From: an uncultured Kiritimatiellota bacterium
GTDB lineage: Bacteria > Verrucomicrobiota > Kiritimatiellia > RFP12 > UBA1067
Assembly: GCA_934643865.1 (NCBI GenBank)
Contig: CAKUCX010000010.1
Coordinates: 1-64,000 of the forward strand
Direction of reading: 5' to 3'
DNA length: 64,000 nt
Part shown: piece after piece, positions 8,613 to 14,901 of the stretch
How the letters are laid out: each line of letters starts with the position of its first letter
How positions within the stretch are numbered: position 1 is the stretch's first letter
Position numbers and translations under genes: made by a program
The notes under the pieces: model-generated
Database searches by the model: none
The model's input: only the letters and a program-made list of their open reading frames with translations
What the model was told of the DNA's origin: nothing

Positions 8613-10067
8613 ATGACACTTGAAGAACTAACAAAGCTTGTTGCGGAAGGCGAAAGCGACCGAGTGGAGTTCAAGGGAACGACCGGGCAGCGCGGCGAGG
8701 CCTGTCGGACGCTGTGCGCGTTTCTGAACGGGGACGGCGGCACGGTCGTGTTCGGCGTGTCGTGCAAGGGCAAGCTGACGGGGCAGCTGGTGAGCGACGA
8801 GACGAAGAAGGATCTCGCCCGTGCGTTTTGCGACTTCGAGCCGGGGATCGAGATCCCGACCGAGTATGTGGATGTTGACGAATCCCATCAGGCCATCGTC
8901 TGCCGCGTCGAGGGCGGAGCGCAGAAGCCGTATGCCTACGACGGCCGCCCCTATCGAAGGGTACAGTCCACGACGGTCAAGATGCCGCAGGAGCAGTATG
9001 CGACGCTGATCAACCGGCGCGGCGGCTTCCAGAGCAAGTGGGAGCTTCAGCACGAGGAGGATGTCTCGCTTGATGATGTCGATCTGAACGAGGTGACGCG
9101 GACGGCGAAGATCGCCGTCGCGGAAGGACGGCTTTCAGCGGATGTAGATGTCAACGACCCGAAAGACCTCCTGCGGCGTTTCGGATTGCTCAAGGGTGAT
9201 CAGCCGCTCAATGGTGCAATGGCTCTCTTTGGCAAGGGGCTGATGTACTATCCGCAATGCATCCTGAAGCTGGCCTGGTTCAAGGGCAAGGACAAGACGA
9301 TCTTCCTCGACAACCGCATGGTCGAGGGCAACATCATTCAGCTGCAGTCCGAGGCAATGGCGTTCTGCTTCAAGCACCTCAATCTCTCCGGCGTGGTGCG
9401 CGGGCTCTACCGTGAGGAGGAGCTGGAGGTTCCTGCCGACGCACTCCGCGAGGCGATCATCAATGCGCTTGCCCATCGCCTCTACACGAGCAGCGGATCG
9501 GTCTCGCTGGCGATCTATGAAGACCGCGTGGAGATTTCCAACCCCGGCAACTTCAACCCGGAGATCGCAGTCCAGGGCGCGTTCCCCGGCATGGCATCAA
9601 CCCCGCGCAACCCGACCATCGCCAAGGTGCTCTACCTCCGCAAGGCCATCGAGATGTGGGGACGCGGCATTGGCCTCATCGTCAACGCCTGTGAAAAGGC
9701 CCGCATCGCCGCCCCGAAGATCTATGAAGACCACGGCTTCATCTACACCGTCTTCACCCGCCCGACCGCCCAAGAATGGCAAGCCAAGGTCGGTGAGGTG
9801 AATCATGAGGTGAATGAGGTGAATCATACAAGCATCAATGGCACTAATGCTGGCACCAATGGCACTAATGCTGGCACCAATGGCACTAATGCTGATGACC
9901 GGCTTCTGGAATGTCTCCGCAAAAATCCGCATTTGAATCTTGATGAACTGGCAGAGAGAACTCATGTTTCAAGGCGCACGATTATTCGCATGATTGATCG
10001 GCTGAAACGGAAAGGCCTAATCCGGCGTATTGGCGGAACACGCGGTCATTGGGAGGTCTGCGATTGA
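8613..10067 (+). CDS. AlbA_2 domain / RecG-like ATP-binding regulator with winged helix
   Basis: A 484-residue protein of the COG2865 type. The N-terminal AlbA_2 nucleic-acid-binding domain (about 1-125) has the ESDRVEFKG and LCAFLNGDGGTVVFGV motifs. A GHKL-type ATPase-like region follows (REAIINALAHRLY near 285; GRGIGLIV near 350). A low-complexity linker made of EVNH/EVNE and NGTNAGT repeats (about residues 392-428) leads to a C-terminal winged helix (NLDELAERTHVSRRTIIRMIDRLKRKG). Members are common in genomic islands and are thought to be transcriptional regulators; the signal is unknown. GGAGGCG precedes ATG 8613. It lies between 95-bp direct repeats beside tRNA-Lys, which suggests a mobile or duplicated cassette. 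Confidence 0.85.
   Translation: MTLEELTKLVAEGESDRVEFKGTTGQRGEACRTLCAFLNGDGGTVVFGVSCKGKLTGQLVSDETKKDLARAFCDFEPGIEIPTEYVDVDESHQAIVCRVEGGAQKPYAYDGRPYRRVQSTTVKMPQEQYATLINRRGGFQSKWELQHEEDVSLDDVDLNEVTRTAKIAVAEGRLSADVDVNDPKDLLRRFGLLKGDQPLNGAMALFGKGLMYYPQCILKLAWFKGKDKTIFLDNRMVEGNIIQLQSEAMAFCFKHLNLSGVVRGLYREEELEVPADALREAIINALAHRLYTSSGSVSLAIYEDRVEISNPGNFNPEIAVQGAFPGMASTPRNPTIAKVLYLRKAIEMWGRGIGLIVNACEKARIAAPKIYEDHGFIYTVFTRPTAQEWQAKVGEVNHEVNEVNHTSINGTNAGTNGTNAGTNGTNADDRLLECLRKNPHLNLDELAERTHVSRRTIIRMIDRLKRKGLIRRIGGTRGHWEVCD
9837..9893 (+). repeat. 21-bp tandem repeat inside the linker (2.7 copies)
   Basis: The unit AATGGCACTAATGCTGGCACC repeats in frame and encodes NGTNAGT. The length is a multiple of three, so copy-number changes would lengthen the linker without a frameshift. 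Confidence 0.9.
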
Positions 10068-10073
10068 CCGTTC

Positions 10074-10110
10074 GGTAGTCAAAACGAAACCGCGATGGTA
10101 GTCAAAACGA
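10074..10110. repeat. Two 14-bp direct repeats after the AlbA_2 gene
   Basis: GGTAGTCAAAACGA occurs at 10074-10087 and 10097-10110, a 23-bp period (about two helical turns), just after the stop. It could be a protein-binding site or a fragment of a larger repeat. Confidence 0.6.
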
Positions 10111-10134
10111 CAATGCCCGATTTCAAACGCCGCC

Positions 10135-10163
10135 TTGTTCCGGGGCGCGGGTTTTGTTACAAT
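10135..10163 (+). promoter_or_regulatory. Candidate promoter facing the second 95-bp repeat
   Basis: TTGTTC, a 17-base spacer and TACAAT at 10158-10163. No convincing gene follows on this strand; a transcript would run through the repeat at 10213-10307. Confidence 0.4.
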
Positions 10164-10212
10164 GCCCGTGTTTTGAATCCAAAGCCATCGGGCAAGCCGC
10201 GATTCCCAACGA

Positions 10213-10307
10213 GTAGACGCGCGTAAGGTCTATCGCCAAGACGAAGATCATGTGATCAAGCTCCGGCGAATGAATGCCGATTCGTACTGGCATGTTGATG
10301 CGTTCAA
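10213..10307. repeat. 95-bp direct repeat, copy 2 (right of the AlbA_2 gene)
   Basis: One mismatch against 8467-8561. Flanking sequences differ on both sides, so the boundaries are sharp. Confidence 0.9.
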
Positions 10308-10361
10308 CGAGTTCTTCGGGGATTGTACTCCGTATGGGATTCTTGGCGCGGGCGAATGTCA

Positions 10362-10466
10362 TGGTAGGGGTGCGCGTCTCGCGCGCCCACCCGCCCCCGC
10401 GCACCAGGTCTGACTGTCGGACGTCCCGCGCCGGGGGCGGGCCGCCGGGGACGTCGGCCCCTACCA
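10362..10466. mobile_element. 105-bp MITE-like element, copy A
   Basis: Bounded by perfect terminal inverted repeats TGGTAGGGG and CCCCTACCA, very GC-rich inside with an internal GCGCGCG(TC)TCGCGCGC hairpin. It is nearly identical to copy B at 11653-11757. It has no coding capacity of its own, so it would depend on a transposase elsewhere if mobile. Confidence 0.65.
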
Positions 10467-10510
10467 CAGGTCCCAGCCACGTTCCCGCCGTGGTTTTGGG
10501 GATGAACGGG

Positions 10511-10540
10511 ATTTCACGGCGGAGCGTTCCGACGTGAAAT
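10511..10540. repeat. Palindrome in the long repeat, copy A
   Basis: Arms ATTTCACGGCGGA and TCCGACGTGAAAT around GCGT, with one mismatch. Copy B (11802-11831) has perfect 13-bp arms. Confidence 0.7.
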
Positions 10541-10572
10541 CGCGCGCCGGGTCCGTTCGGACGTCCCGCGCC

Positions 10573-10723
10573 GAAATCACCTCCGCAAGGGCCTTGCGCA
10601 GTTCCGGCAGGGTCGGCCTCGGTGAAGCAGTCGTCGCGCCCGCGCACGGTCGCGCAGGAACCGCCGTCGGGGTCGGGGGGTCACGTCCGCCGTGAAGGTC
10701 TGCCCGCGCATGGTGAAGTCCAT
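10573..10723 (-). pseudogene. HicB-like antitoxin remnant, frameshifted
   Basis: Reading from ATG 10723, the frame gives MDFTMRGQTFTADVTP. If one extra C is removed it continues DPDGGSCATVRGRDDCFTEAD, and after restoring two missing bases LPELRKALAEV. That order (short strand, DGG, a CFTEADT-like turn, then an amphipathic helix) is the HicB antitoxin fold. Copy B at 11870-11948 still has the two bases missing here, which supports decay. No hicA toxin is visible. It lies directly downstream of vapC. Confidence 0.6.
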
Positions 10724-10733
10724 CGTCTGCGGC

Positions 10734-10759
10734 GCGTTGCGGAGGTCGGGCAAGCCGCG
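10734..10759. repeat. 26-bp REP-like repeat, copy 1
   Basis: Identical to 11322-11347. Just beyond it, AGCCG-CGTA-CGGCT forms a hairpin, and at the other copy GCCGCGCGCGGC is also palindromic, so the hairpin is kept although the bases differ. Confidence 0.6.
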
Positions 10760-10785
10760 TACGGCTTGCTGAAATGTCCGCATGG

Positions 10786-11178
10786 TCACGCGCACCAGTT
10801 CTCCATGCGCAGGCCCGCAAAGCGCGTGAAGTGACGCGTGTTGCCAGTCGCCAACGTCGCGCCGTACACAATGGCCGTGGCGGCGATCAGCGTGTCGGCA
10901 TCCTCCACGGCTTCGCCACGGATGGAAAGCGCGGCCTTTTGGTCGGCAAACGTCTGCATGATTTCGTTGTCCGTGTGGATGATCGGCAACGTGCCCACAA
11001 GGGATTCCAGCAGTTCGCCGTTCTTCGCCGGGTTTCCCGACTTCGCAACGCCGTAGAGCAATTCACCTAGCACCATTGCCGGAAGGGCAAGGCTTCCCGC
11101 CCGTTCCTCAAACCGCCGCACAACCTTCTCGTTTCCGCGCAGGGCGTGAATCACGATGTTCGTGTCAAGCAGGGTCAA
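10786..11178 (-). CDS. PIN-domain ribonuclease toxin (VapC family)
   Basis: A 130-residue PIN domain with the acidic metal-binding residues in place: D5 (LLDTNIVI), E39 (VLGELLYG), D93/D95 (VEDADTLIAATA), and the C-terminal TGNTRHF motif. VapC toxins cleave tRNA or rRNA and are neutralised by the antitoxin encoded upstream. It overlaps that antitoxin gene by 14 bases, the usual translational coupling. All catalytic positions are present, so the toxin looks functional. Antitoxin-like remnants lie on both sides, indicating a site where such modules gather. Confidence 0.9.
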   Translation of the reverse strand: MTLLDTNIVIHALRGNEKVVRRFEERAGSLALPAMVLGELLYGVAKSGNPAKNGELLESLVGTLPIIHTDNEIMQTFADQKAALSIRGEAVEDADTLIAATAIVYGATLATGNTRHFTRFAGLRMENWCA

Positions 11179-11479
11179 AGGGCACCTCCCGTCCCATCGT
11201 CCGCGCCCCCTCGATCTCGGCTATGATCTCCGCCGTGTTCCTGCCATCCTCCCACCGCCCCGCGGTTTCGCGGAGCGCGGCGCGTTGCCTGTCCGCCACG
11301 CGGTCGGCATCGCCATGCGGGGCGTTGCGGAGGTCGGGCAAGCCGCGCGCGGCGATGATGAAAGCCAGCACCCCGTTCAAGTCCATGTTGTAGCGGTGCA
11401 GTTTCCGCTCCGCCCTCTGCGCAAGGGCAAGGTCGAGGGTCGCCCCCCCTGCTGGCCGTGGCCGCTCCGTCGTTCTCAT
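11165..11479 (-). CDS. RelB/DinJ-like antitoxin partner of the VapC toxin
   Basis: A 104-residue protein directly upstream of and overlapping vapC. The helix MDLNGVLAFIIAARGLPDLR resembles the ribbon-helix-helix to GLP transition of RelB/DinJ antitoxins; the tail (residues 70-104) would wrap the toxin. The N-terminal 30 residues are Arg/Pro/Ala-rich and atypical. AAAGGAG precedes ATG 11479 at 11487-11493. The stretch coding GLPDLRNA is a copy of the 26-bp repeat also found at 10734-10759, so either the repeat derives from this gene or it inserted here in frame. Assignment is by position plus this motif; the operon is probably autoregulated. Confidence 0.65.
   Translation of the reverse strand: MRTTERPRPAGGATLDLALAQRAERKLHRYNMDLNGVLAFIIAARGLPDLRNAPHGDADRVADRQRAALRETAGRWEDGRNTAEIIAEIEGARTMGREVPFDPA
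11322..11347. repeat. 26-bp REP-like repeat, copy 2 (within the antitoxin gene)
   Basis: Exact copy of 10734-10759, read on the minus strand as GLPDLRNA. Confidence 0.6.
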
Positions 11480-11518
11480 GCTTCCGCTCCTTTACGTTCG
11501 CTTACGCGACGTGACGGG

Positions 11519-11524
11519 ATTATA
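11519..11524 (-). promoter_or_regulatory. -10 of the toxin-antitoxin operon
   Basis: A consensus TATAAT on the minus strand, 39 bases before the antitoxin start. The -35 is poor, as often in autoregulated antitoxin promoters. The AT-rich TATATCATAT around it contrasts with the GC-rich surroundings. Confidence 0.6.
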
Positions 11525-11652
11525 TCATATTCCCGCGACGATTGCGGAACGCTTGGCGGCGTACTCGGCGGGCGTGATCAGTTCCCCGTCGGCGCGGGGC
11601 ATCCTCCCAGCCCCCCCCCCACGTTGGCCCTGGCGCATGAGGACCCCGACGT

Positions 11653-11757
11653 TGGTAGGGGCGCGCGTCTCGCGCGCCCGCCCGCCCCCGCGCACCAGGT
11701 CTGACTGTCGGACGTCCTGCGCCGGGGGCGGGCCGCCGGGGACGTCGGCCCCTACCA
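11653..11757. mobile_element. 105-bp MITE-like element, copy B
   Basis: Same length and same TGGTAGGGG/CCCCTACCA termini as copy A. Copies A and B each sit at the start of a longer repeat that ends in a hicB-like fragment, and together they bracket the toxin-antitoxin pair. The rest of 11525-11650 shows no gene. Confidence 0.65.
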
Positions 11758-11801
11758 CAGGTCCCAGCCACGTTCCCGCCGTGGTTTTGGGGATGAACAG
11801 G

Positions 11802-11831
11802 ATTTCACGTCGGAGCGTTCCGACGTGAAAT
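11802..11831. repeat. Perfect 13-bp palindrome in the long repeat, copy B
   Basis: ATTTCACGTCGGA, GCGT loop, TCCGACGTGAAAT. It could be a binding site or a hairpin; no T-run follows. Confidence 0.75.
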
Positions 11832-11869
11832 CGCGCGCTGGGCCCGTTCGGACGTCCCGCGCCGAAGAC

Positions 11870-11948
11870 CATGAGTTCCGCCACCTCCGCAAGGGCCTTG
11901 CGCAGTTCCGGCAGGGTGTCGGCCCCGGTGAAGCCGTCCGCCTCTGCG
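11870..11948 (-). pseudogene. HicB-like antitoxin fragment, copy B
   Basis: The minus strand reads EADGFTGADTLPELRKALAEV, the C-terminal half of the same HicB-like sequence as at 10573-10723, here without the 2-base deletion but lacking the N-terminal half. It abuts the stop of the autotransporter-repeat gene. Confidence 0.55.
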
Positions 11949-11966
11949 ACGCGGGCCGCATGGAAC

Positions 11967-14876
11967 CTAGCGGAAAAGCAGGAGCGTGCCGCGGGCGTAG
12001 CCGAACGTGACTTCCGTGCCGTCCTTGGACAGGCGGAACGTCCATGCGGCGGGAACCGTCATCGCCCGGCCGTCCGCATCGGCGAACTCGACGGGCGGCA
12101 ACGCGGCAAGCGGCGTCCCGACGGTCACGAGCGTGCGGAAGCCGAGGGCGTCGGTCTCCAGCAGGGCCTCCGCGCCCGTCACGCGGAGCTTCGCGCCGGC
12201 GCGGAAGGCAAGCGACGGCGCGACGAGCCTCGGCGGCGCGGCGGAGAGAAGCGATTCCGCCGGAAATTCGAGGTCACCGCCGGGGAAGCCCGCCGCGTGC
12301 GTGAACGCCAGCGTGCCGGACGCGACGCGCGTCGCGCCGGCGTAGGTGTTCGCGCCCTGCAGCGTGAGCGTGCCCGCGCCCAGCTTCGTGAGGCCGCCGT
12401 CCACGTAACCGGGCGCGTCGAAGTCCACGAGCGTCACGGCGGGCGTGCCGTCGTAGACGCCCGCCCAGTTCTTCGTCCTCTCCAGTTCGACCGTCACGTC
12501 GTCGCCGTAACCGAAGCCGGGGCAGCAGACAAGAGCGTTTCCGGCGTCGGCGCGCGCCGCCGCGTCGAAGTCCGTCACGACGGCGGCGGCCACGCCCGCA
12601 CCCGTCACGCGGAAGCGGCGCGTGCCGATCGGCGGAACCGTGTCGCCGTCGGCGAACGCGACCGCCGCGAGGCCCTTGCCGAAGGGCCGCTCGAACGCGC
12701 TGGCGATCGCGACGGCGTACCCGCCCGTATCGAGGCGCGCGCCGCCCGCGAAGACGGTCACGCGGTCGGGGACGAGGGGGCCGACGCCGAAGAACGCGGC
12801 GTTGTCCCTCGTCGCGCGCAGCGTGCCGCCGTCGAAGTTCACGTAGAACGCGGCCGCGCCCAGGTCGCCCCGGCTCTGAAGCGCTTCGACCTCGGCGGCG
12901 CTCGATGCCCCTTGGCACTGCCGGCGCAGCTCGGCGCACGCGAGCGTGCCCCGCCCGTTGAGGTTGACGAGCGCCGTGGCCGTGGCCGACGTGTTCGTGA
13001 TCATCCAGGCGCAGACGCGCGTGACCTCCGCCGTACACGTGCCGCCCACGGTGAAGGCCGCCGTGTAGCCGTCGCTGTCCGTGAAGGCGTCGCAGAACCC
13101 AAGATCGACCTGCGTCGTGCGCCCGTCCGGGCCGGCCCCGAACGTGCCGCCGAGGCCAATGTAGTGCCCGTAGCCCCCGAGACGCCGCGCGAGGCGCAGG
13201 GGGTCGCCGCCATAGCGCACCACCCCGCCGCGCTGCACGAAGAAGCCGCGTCCGTTCTCGCCGAAGCAGGTGAAGCCCCCGCTTTCATGCTCGCCGCCCC
13301 GGATGTCGAGCGTGGCGTAGCCCCTCGTGCGCCCGAACCAGTTGCGGCTTGCCAGGCTCCCGCGCGAGATGATCTTCGATCCCGCGCCCGAAAGATAGAC
13401 GGCGGCCCCCTGCGTACTGCCGCTTCCGGTGAAGAAGTCCGCATAGGCCACGCCGCCGTCCTTCACCTCGAAGAGGGCGAAGTCCCACGACCCCGTGCCG
13501 AGCATCCGGACGTAGCAGGGCGCGAGCACGCCGGGCGGCGCGTCCGATGCCGCCCGCAGCACCGTCGCGCCCTCGATGGAGAGACAGGCCGGGTTCACGT
13601 TCCCGTTGCCCAGGCCGACCTGGACCGGCATCGTCCCGGACATCGGCACGTTCGGGCCCCAGCTTTCCCCCTTCGTCACGCCGGCGATGGCCACCTCCCC
13701 GGCGTCGACCAGTCGCAGCTTCTCCGAAGCCACCACGAGGTTCGTCAGGACGGCGCCCGCCCCCGCGCCGCCCAGAACCGGCACGAAGGCGCCCTCCGAG
13801 GGCTTGAGCGTGCCGGAGACGGTCGGGCTCGTCACGCGCAGGGTCTCCACCTCGACGCGGCCCCGCAGGGAACCGCCTTTCGACTTGACGTGCCCGTAGG
13901 AGACCTCCATCCTGACCCCGGGATCGGCCGTCACCTTCCCCAGAAGGTGTCCCCGGCTCCCCGAGTAGCCCAGCCTCAGGGAGACGACGCCCCCTTCCGC
14001 CCCCGTGCCGTGGATGCGCAGCGGGCAGCCGGCCTCGAACACGCTCACAATGCGCCCCGCCGCCGCAAAGAGCGTCCGCTCGGCGAGTGCGCCCACCGTC
14101 CCGTCCTCCATCACGAGGCCGGGCTTTCCCCCGGCGTTCGGGACGTCCGGATTGCCGCCCGCCTCGACCAGCAGGCTCCCGCCTTCGAGGCGGACGTCGC
14201 CGGGGGCGCGCACCCTGGTGACGGGGCGGCCGAGCTCGAACTGCTCGTCCCCCTTCCCCAGGAGCGTGAGCGTGTGACCGCCCATGTCGAGGACGTTCGC
14301 CGCGCCGCCGAGCCCCCAGCGCTTCTCGGTGTAGAACGCCGTGTCGCCTTCGAGCGTGACGTTCCCGAACACGTTGTGCGAGTTGAGCGACGCCTGGTGC
14401 CAGATCGCGCCCGTGCCGTCCGGCCCCGCGCCGCGCACGTACAGGTGGGTTGCAGAGAGCGGCGTCGCCACCTGGCTGCCCGGCGTGTACCCCTCGAACG
14501 CGGCGGTGCCGGCGTTGTGCCACGTGTTGTGGATCTTGAAGCGCGCGCCGTCCGCCACGTGGATCTCGCCGGGCGTGCCGAACGCGCCCGTCGTCCCCAC
14601 GCCCGGATCGCCGGTGAGGACGCCCGCCTCGACCCAGATCGCGCCCGTGAACGTGCGGTAGGGCGTCACGCCGAAGTCGCACGTGCCCGCGCCCGTCTTG
14701 CGGATCTCGTCCACGCCGGCCGGCAGGTCCTCCGCGTAGGCGAACGTCTCGCCCGCCGGGACGTCGATGGTCAGCCGCGCGCCGTCCTGCGACACGGTGG
14801 CCGCCGCCAGGCCCAGTCCGCAGAGCGCCGCGCAGACGCCCAACCCGCCTCTCGCCCTCTCCATTCTCCTGTTCAT
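11967..14876 (-). CDS. Secreted autotransporter-type beta-strand repeat protein with C-terminal GTLLLFR
   Basis: A 969-residue protein with a signal peptide (MNRRMERARGGLGVCAALCGLGLAAA). The body is Gly/Ala/Thr-rich beta-helical sequence with autotransporter-associated repeats, best seen at LTKLGAGTLTLQGANTYAGATRVASGTLAF near the C-terminus. There is no barrel domain after it. The protein stops at ARGTLLLFR, the C-terminal signature shared by five other proteins here. ATG 14876 is chosen because AAGGAGG sits eight bases upstream; the longer frame starts inside the preceding gene. It is last in the minus-strand operon with the DUF6259, Gfo/Idh and DUF1080 genes. Likely a surface or extracellular structural or binding protein. 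Confidence 0.8.
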   Translation of the reverse strand: MNRRMERARGGLGVCAALCGLGLAAATVSQDGARLTIDVPAGETFAYAEDLPAGVDEIRKTGAGTCDFGVTPYRTFTGAIWVEAGVLTGDPGVGTTGAFGTPGEIHVADGARFKIHNTWHNAGTAAFEGYTPGSQVATPLSATHLYVRGAGPDGTGAIWHQASLNSHNVFGNVTLEGDTAFYTEKRWGLGGAANVLDMGGHTLTLLGKGDEQFELGRPVTRVRAPGDVRLEGGSLLVEAGGNPDVPNAGGKPGLVMEDGTVGALAERTLFAAAGRIVSVFEAGCPLRIHGTGAEGGVVSLRLGYSGSRGHLLGKVTADPGVRMEVSYGHVKSKGGSLRGRVEVETLRVTSPTVSGTLKPSEGAFVPVLGGAGAGAVLTNLVVASEKLRLVDAGEVAIAGVTKGESWGPNVPMSGTMPVQVGLGNGNVNPACLSIEGATVLRAASDAPPGVLAPCYVRMLGTGSWDFALFEVKDGGVAYADFFTGSGSTQGAAVYLSGAGSKIISRGSLASRNWFGRTRGYATLDIRGGEHESGGFTCFGENGRGFFVQRGGVVRYGGDPLRLARRLGGYGHYIGLGGTFGAGPDGRTTQVDLGFCDAFTDSDGYTAAFTVGGTCTAEVTRVCAWMITNTSATATALVNLNGRGTLACAELRRQCQGASSAAEVEALQSRGDLGAAAFYVNFDGGTLRATRDNAAFFGVGPLVPDRVTVFAGGARLDTGGYAVAIASAFERPFGKGLAAVAFADGDTVPPIGTRRFRVTGAGVAAAVVTDFDAAARADAGNALVCCPGFGYGDDVTVELERTKNWAGVYDGTPAVTLVDFDAPGYVDGGLTKLGAGTLTLQGANTYAGATRVASGTLAFTHAAGFPGGDLEFPAESLLSAAPPRLVAPSLAFRAGAKLRVTGAEALLETDALGFRTLVTVGTPLAALPPVEFADADGRAMTVPAAWTFRLSKDGTEVTFGYARGTLLLFR

Positions 14877-14901
14877 GGCGCGTCCCTCCTTGTCGTAGGT
14901 G

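Noticed and set aside
10123..10647. 174-codon minus-strand frame after vapC
   Set aside because: It is stitched from the decayed hicB fragment, the 105-bp element and the 95-bp repeat; such strings (ADVPGGPPPARD) are products of repeats rather than a protein.
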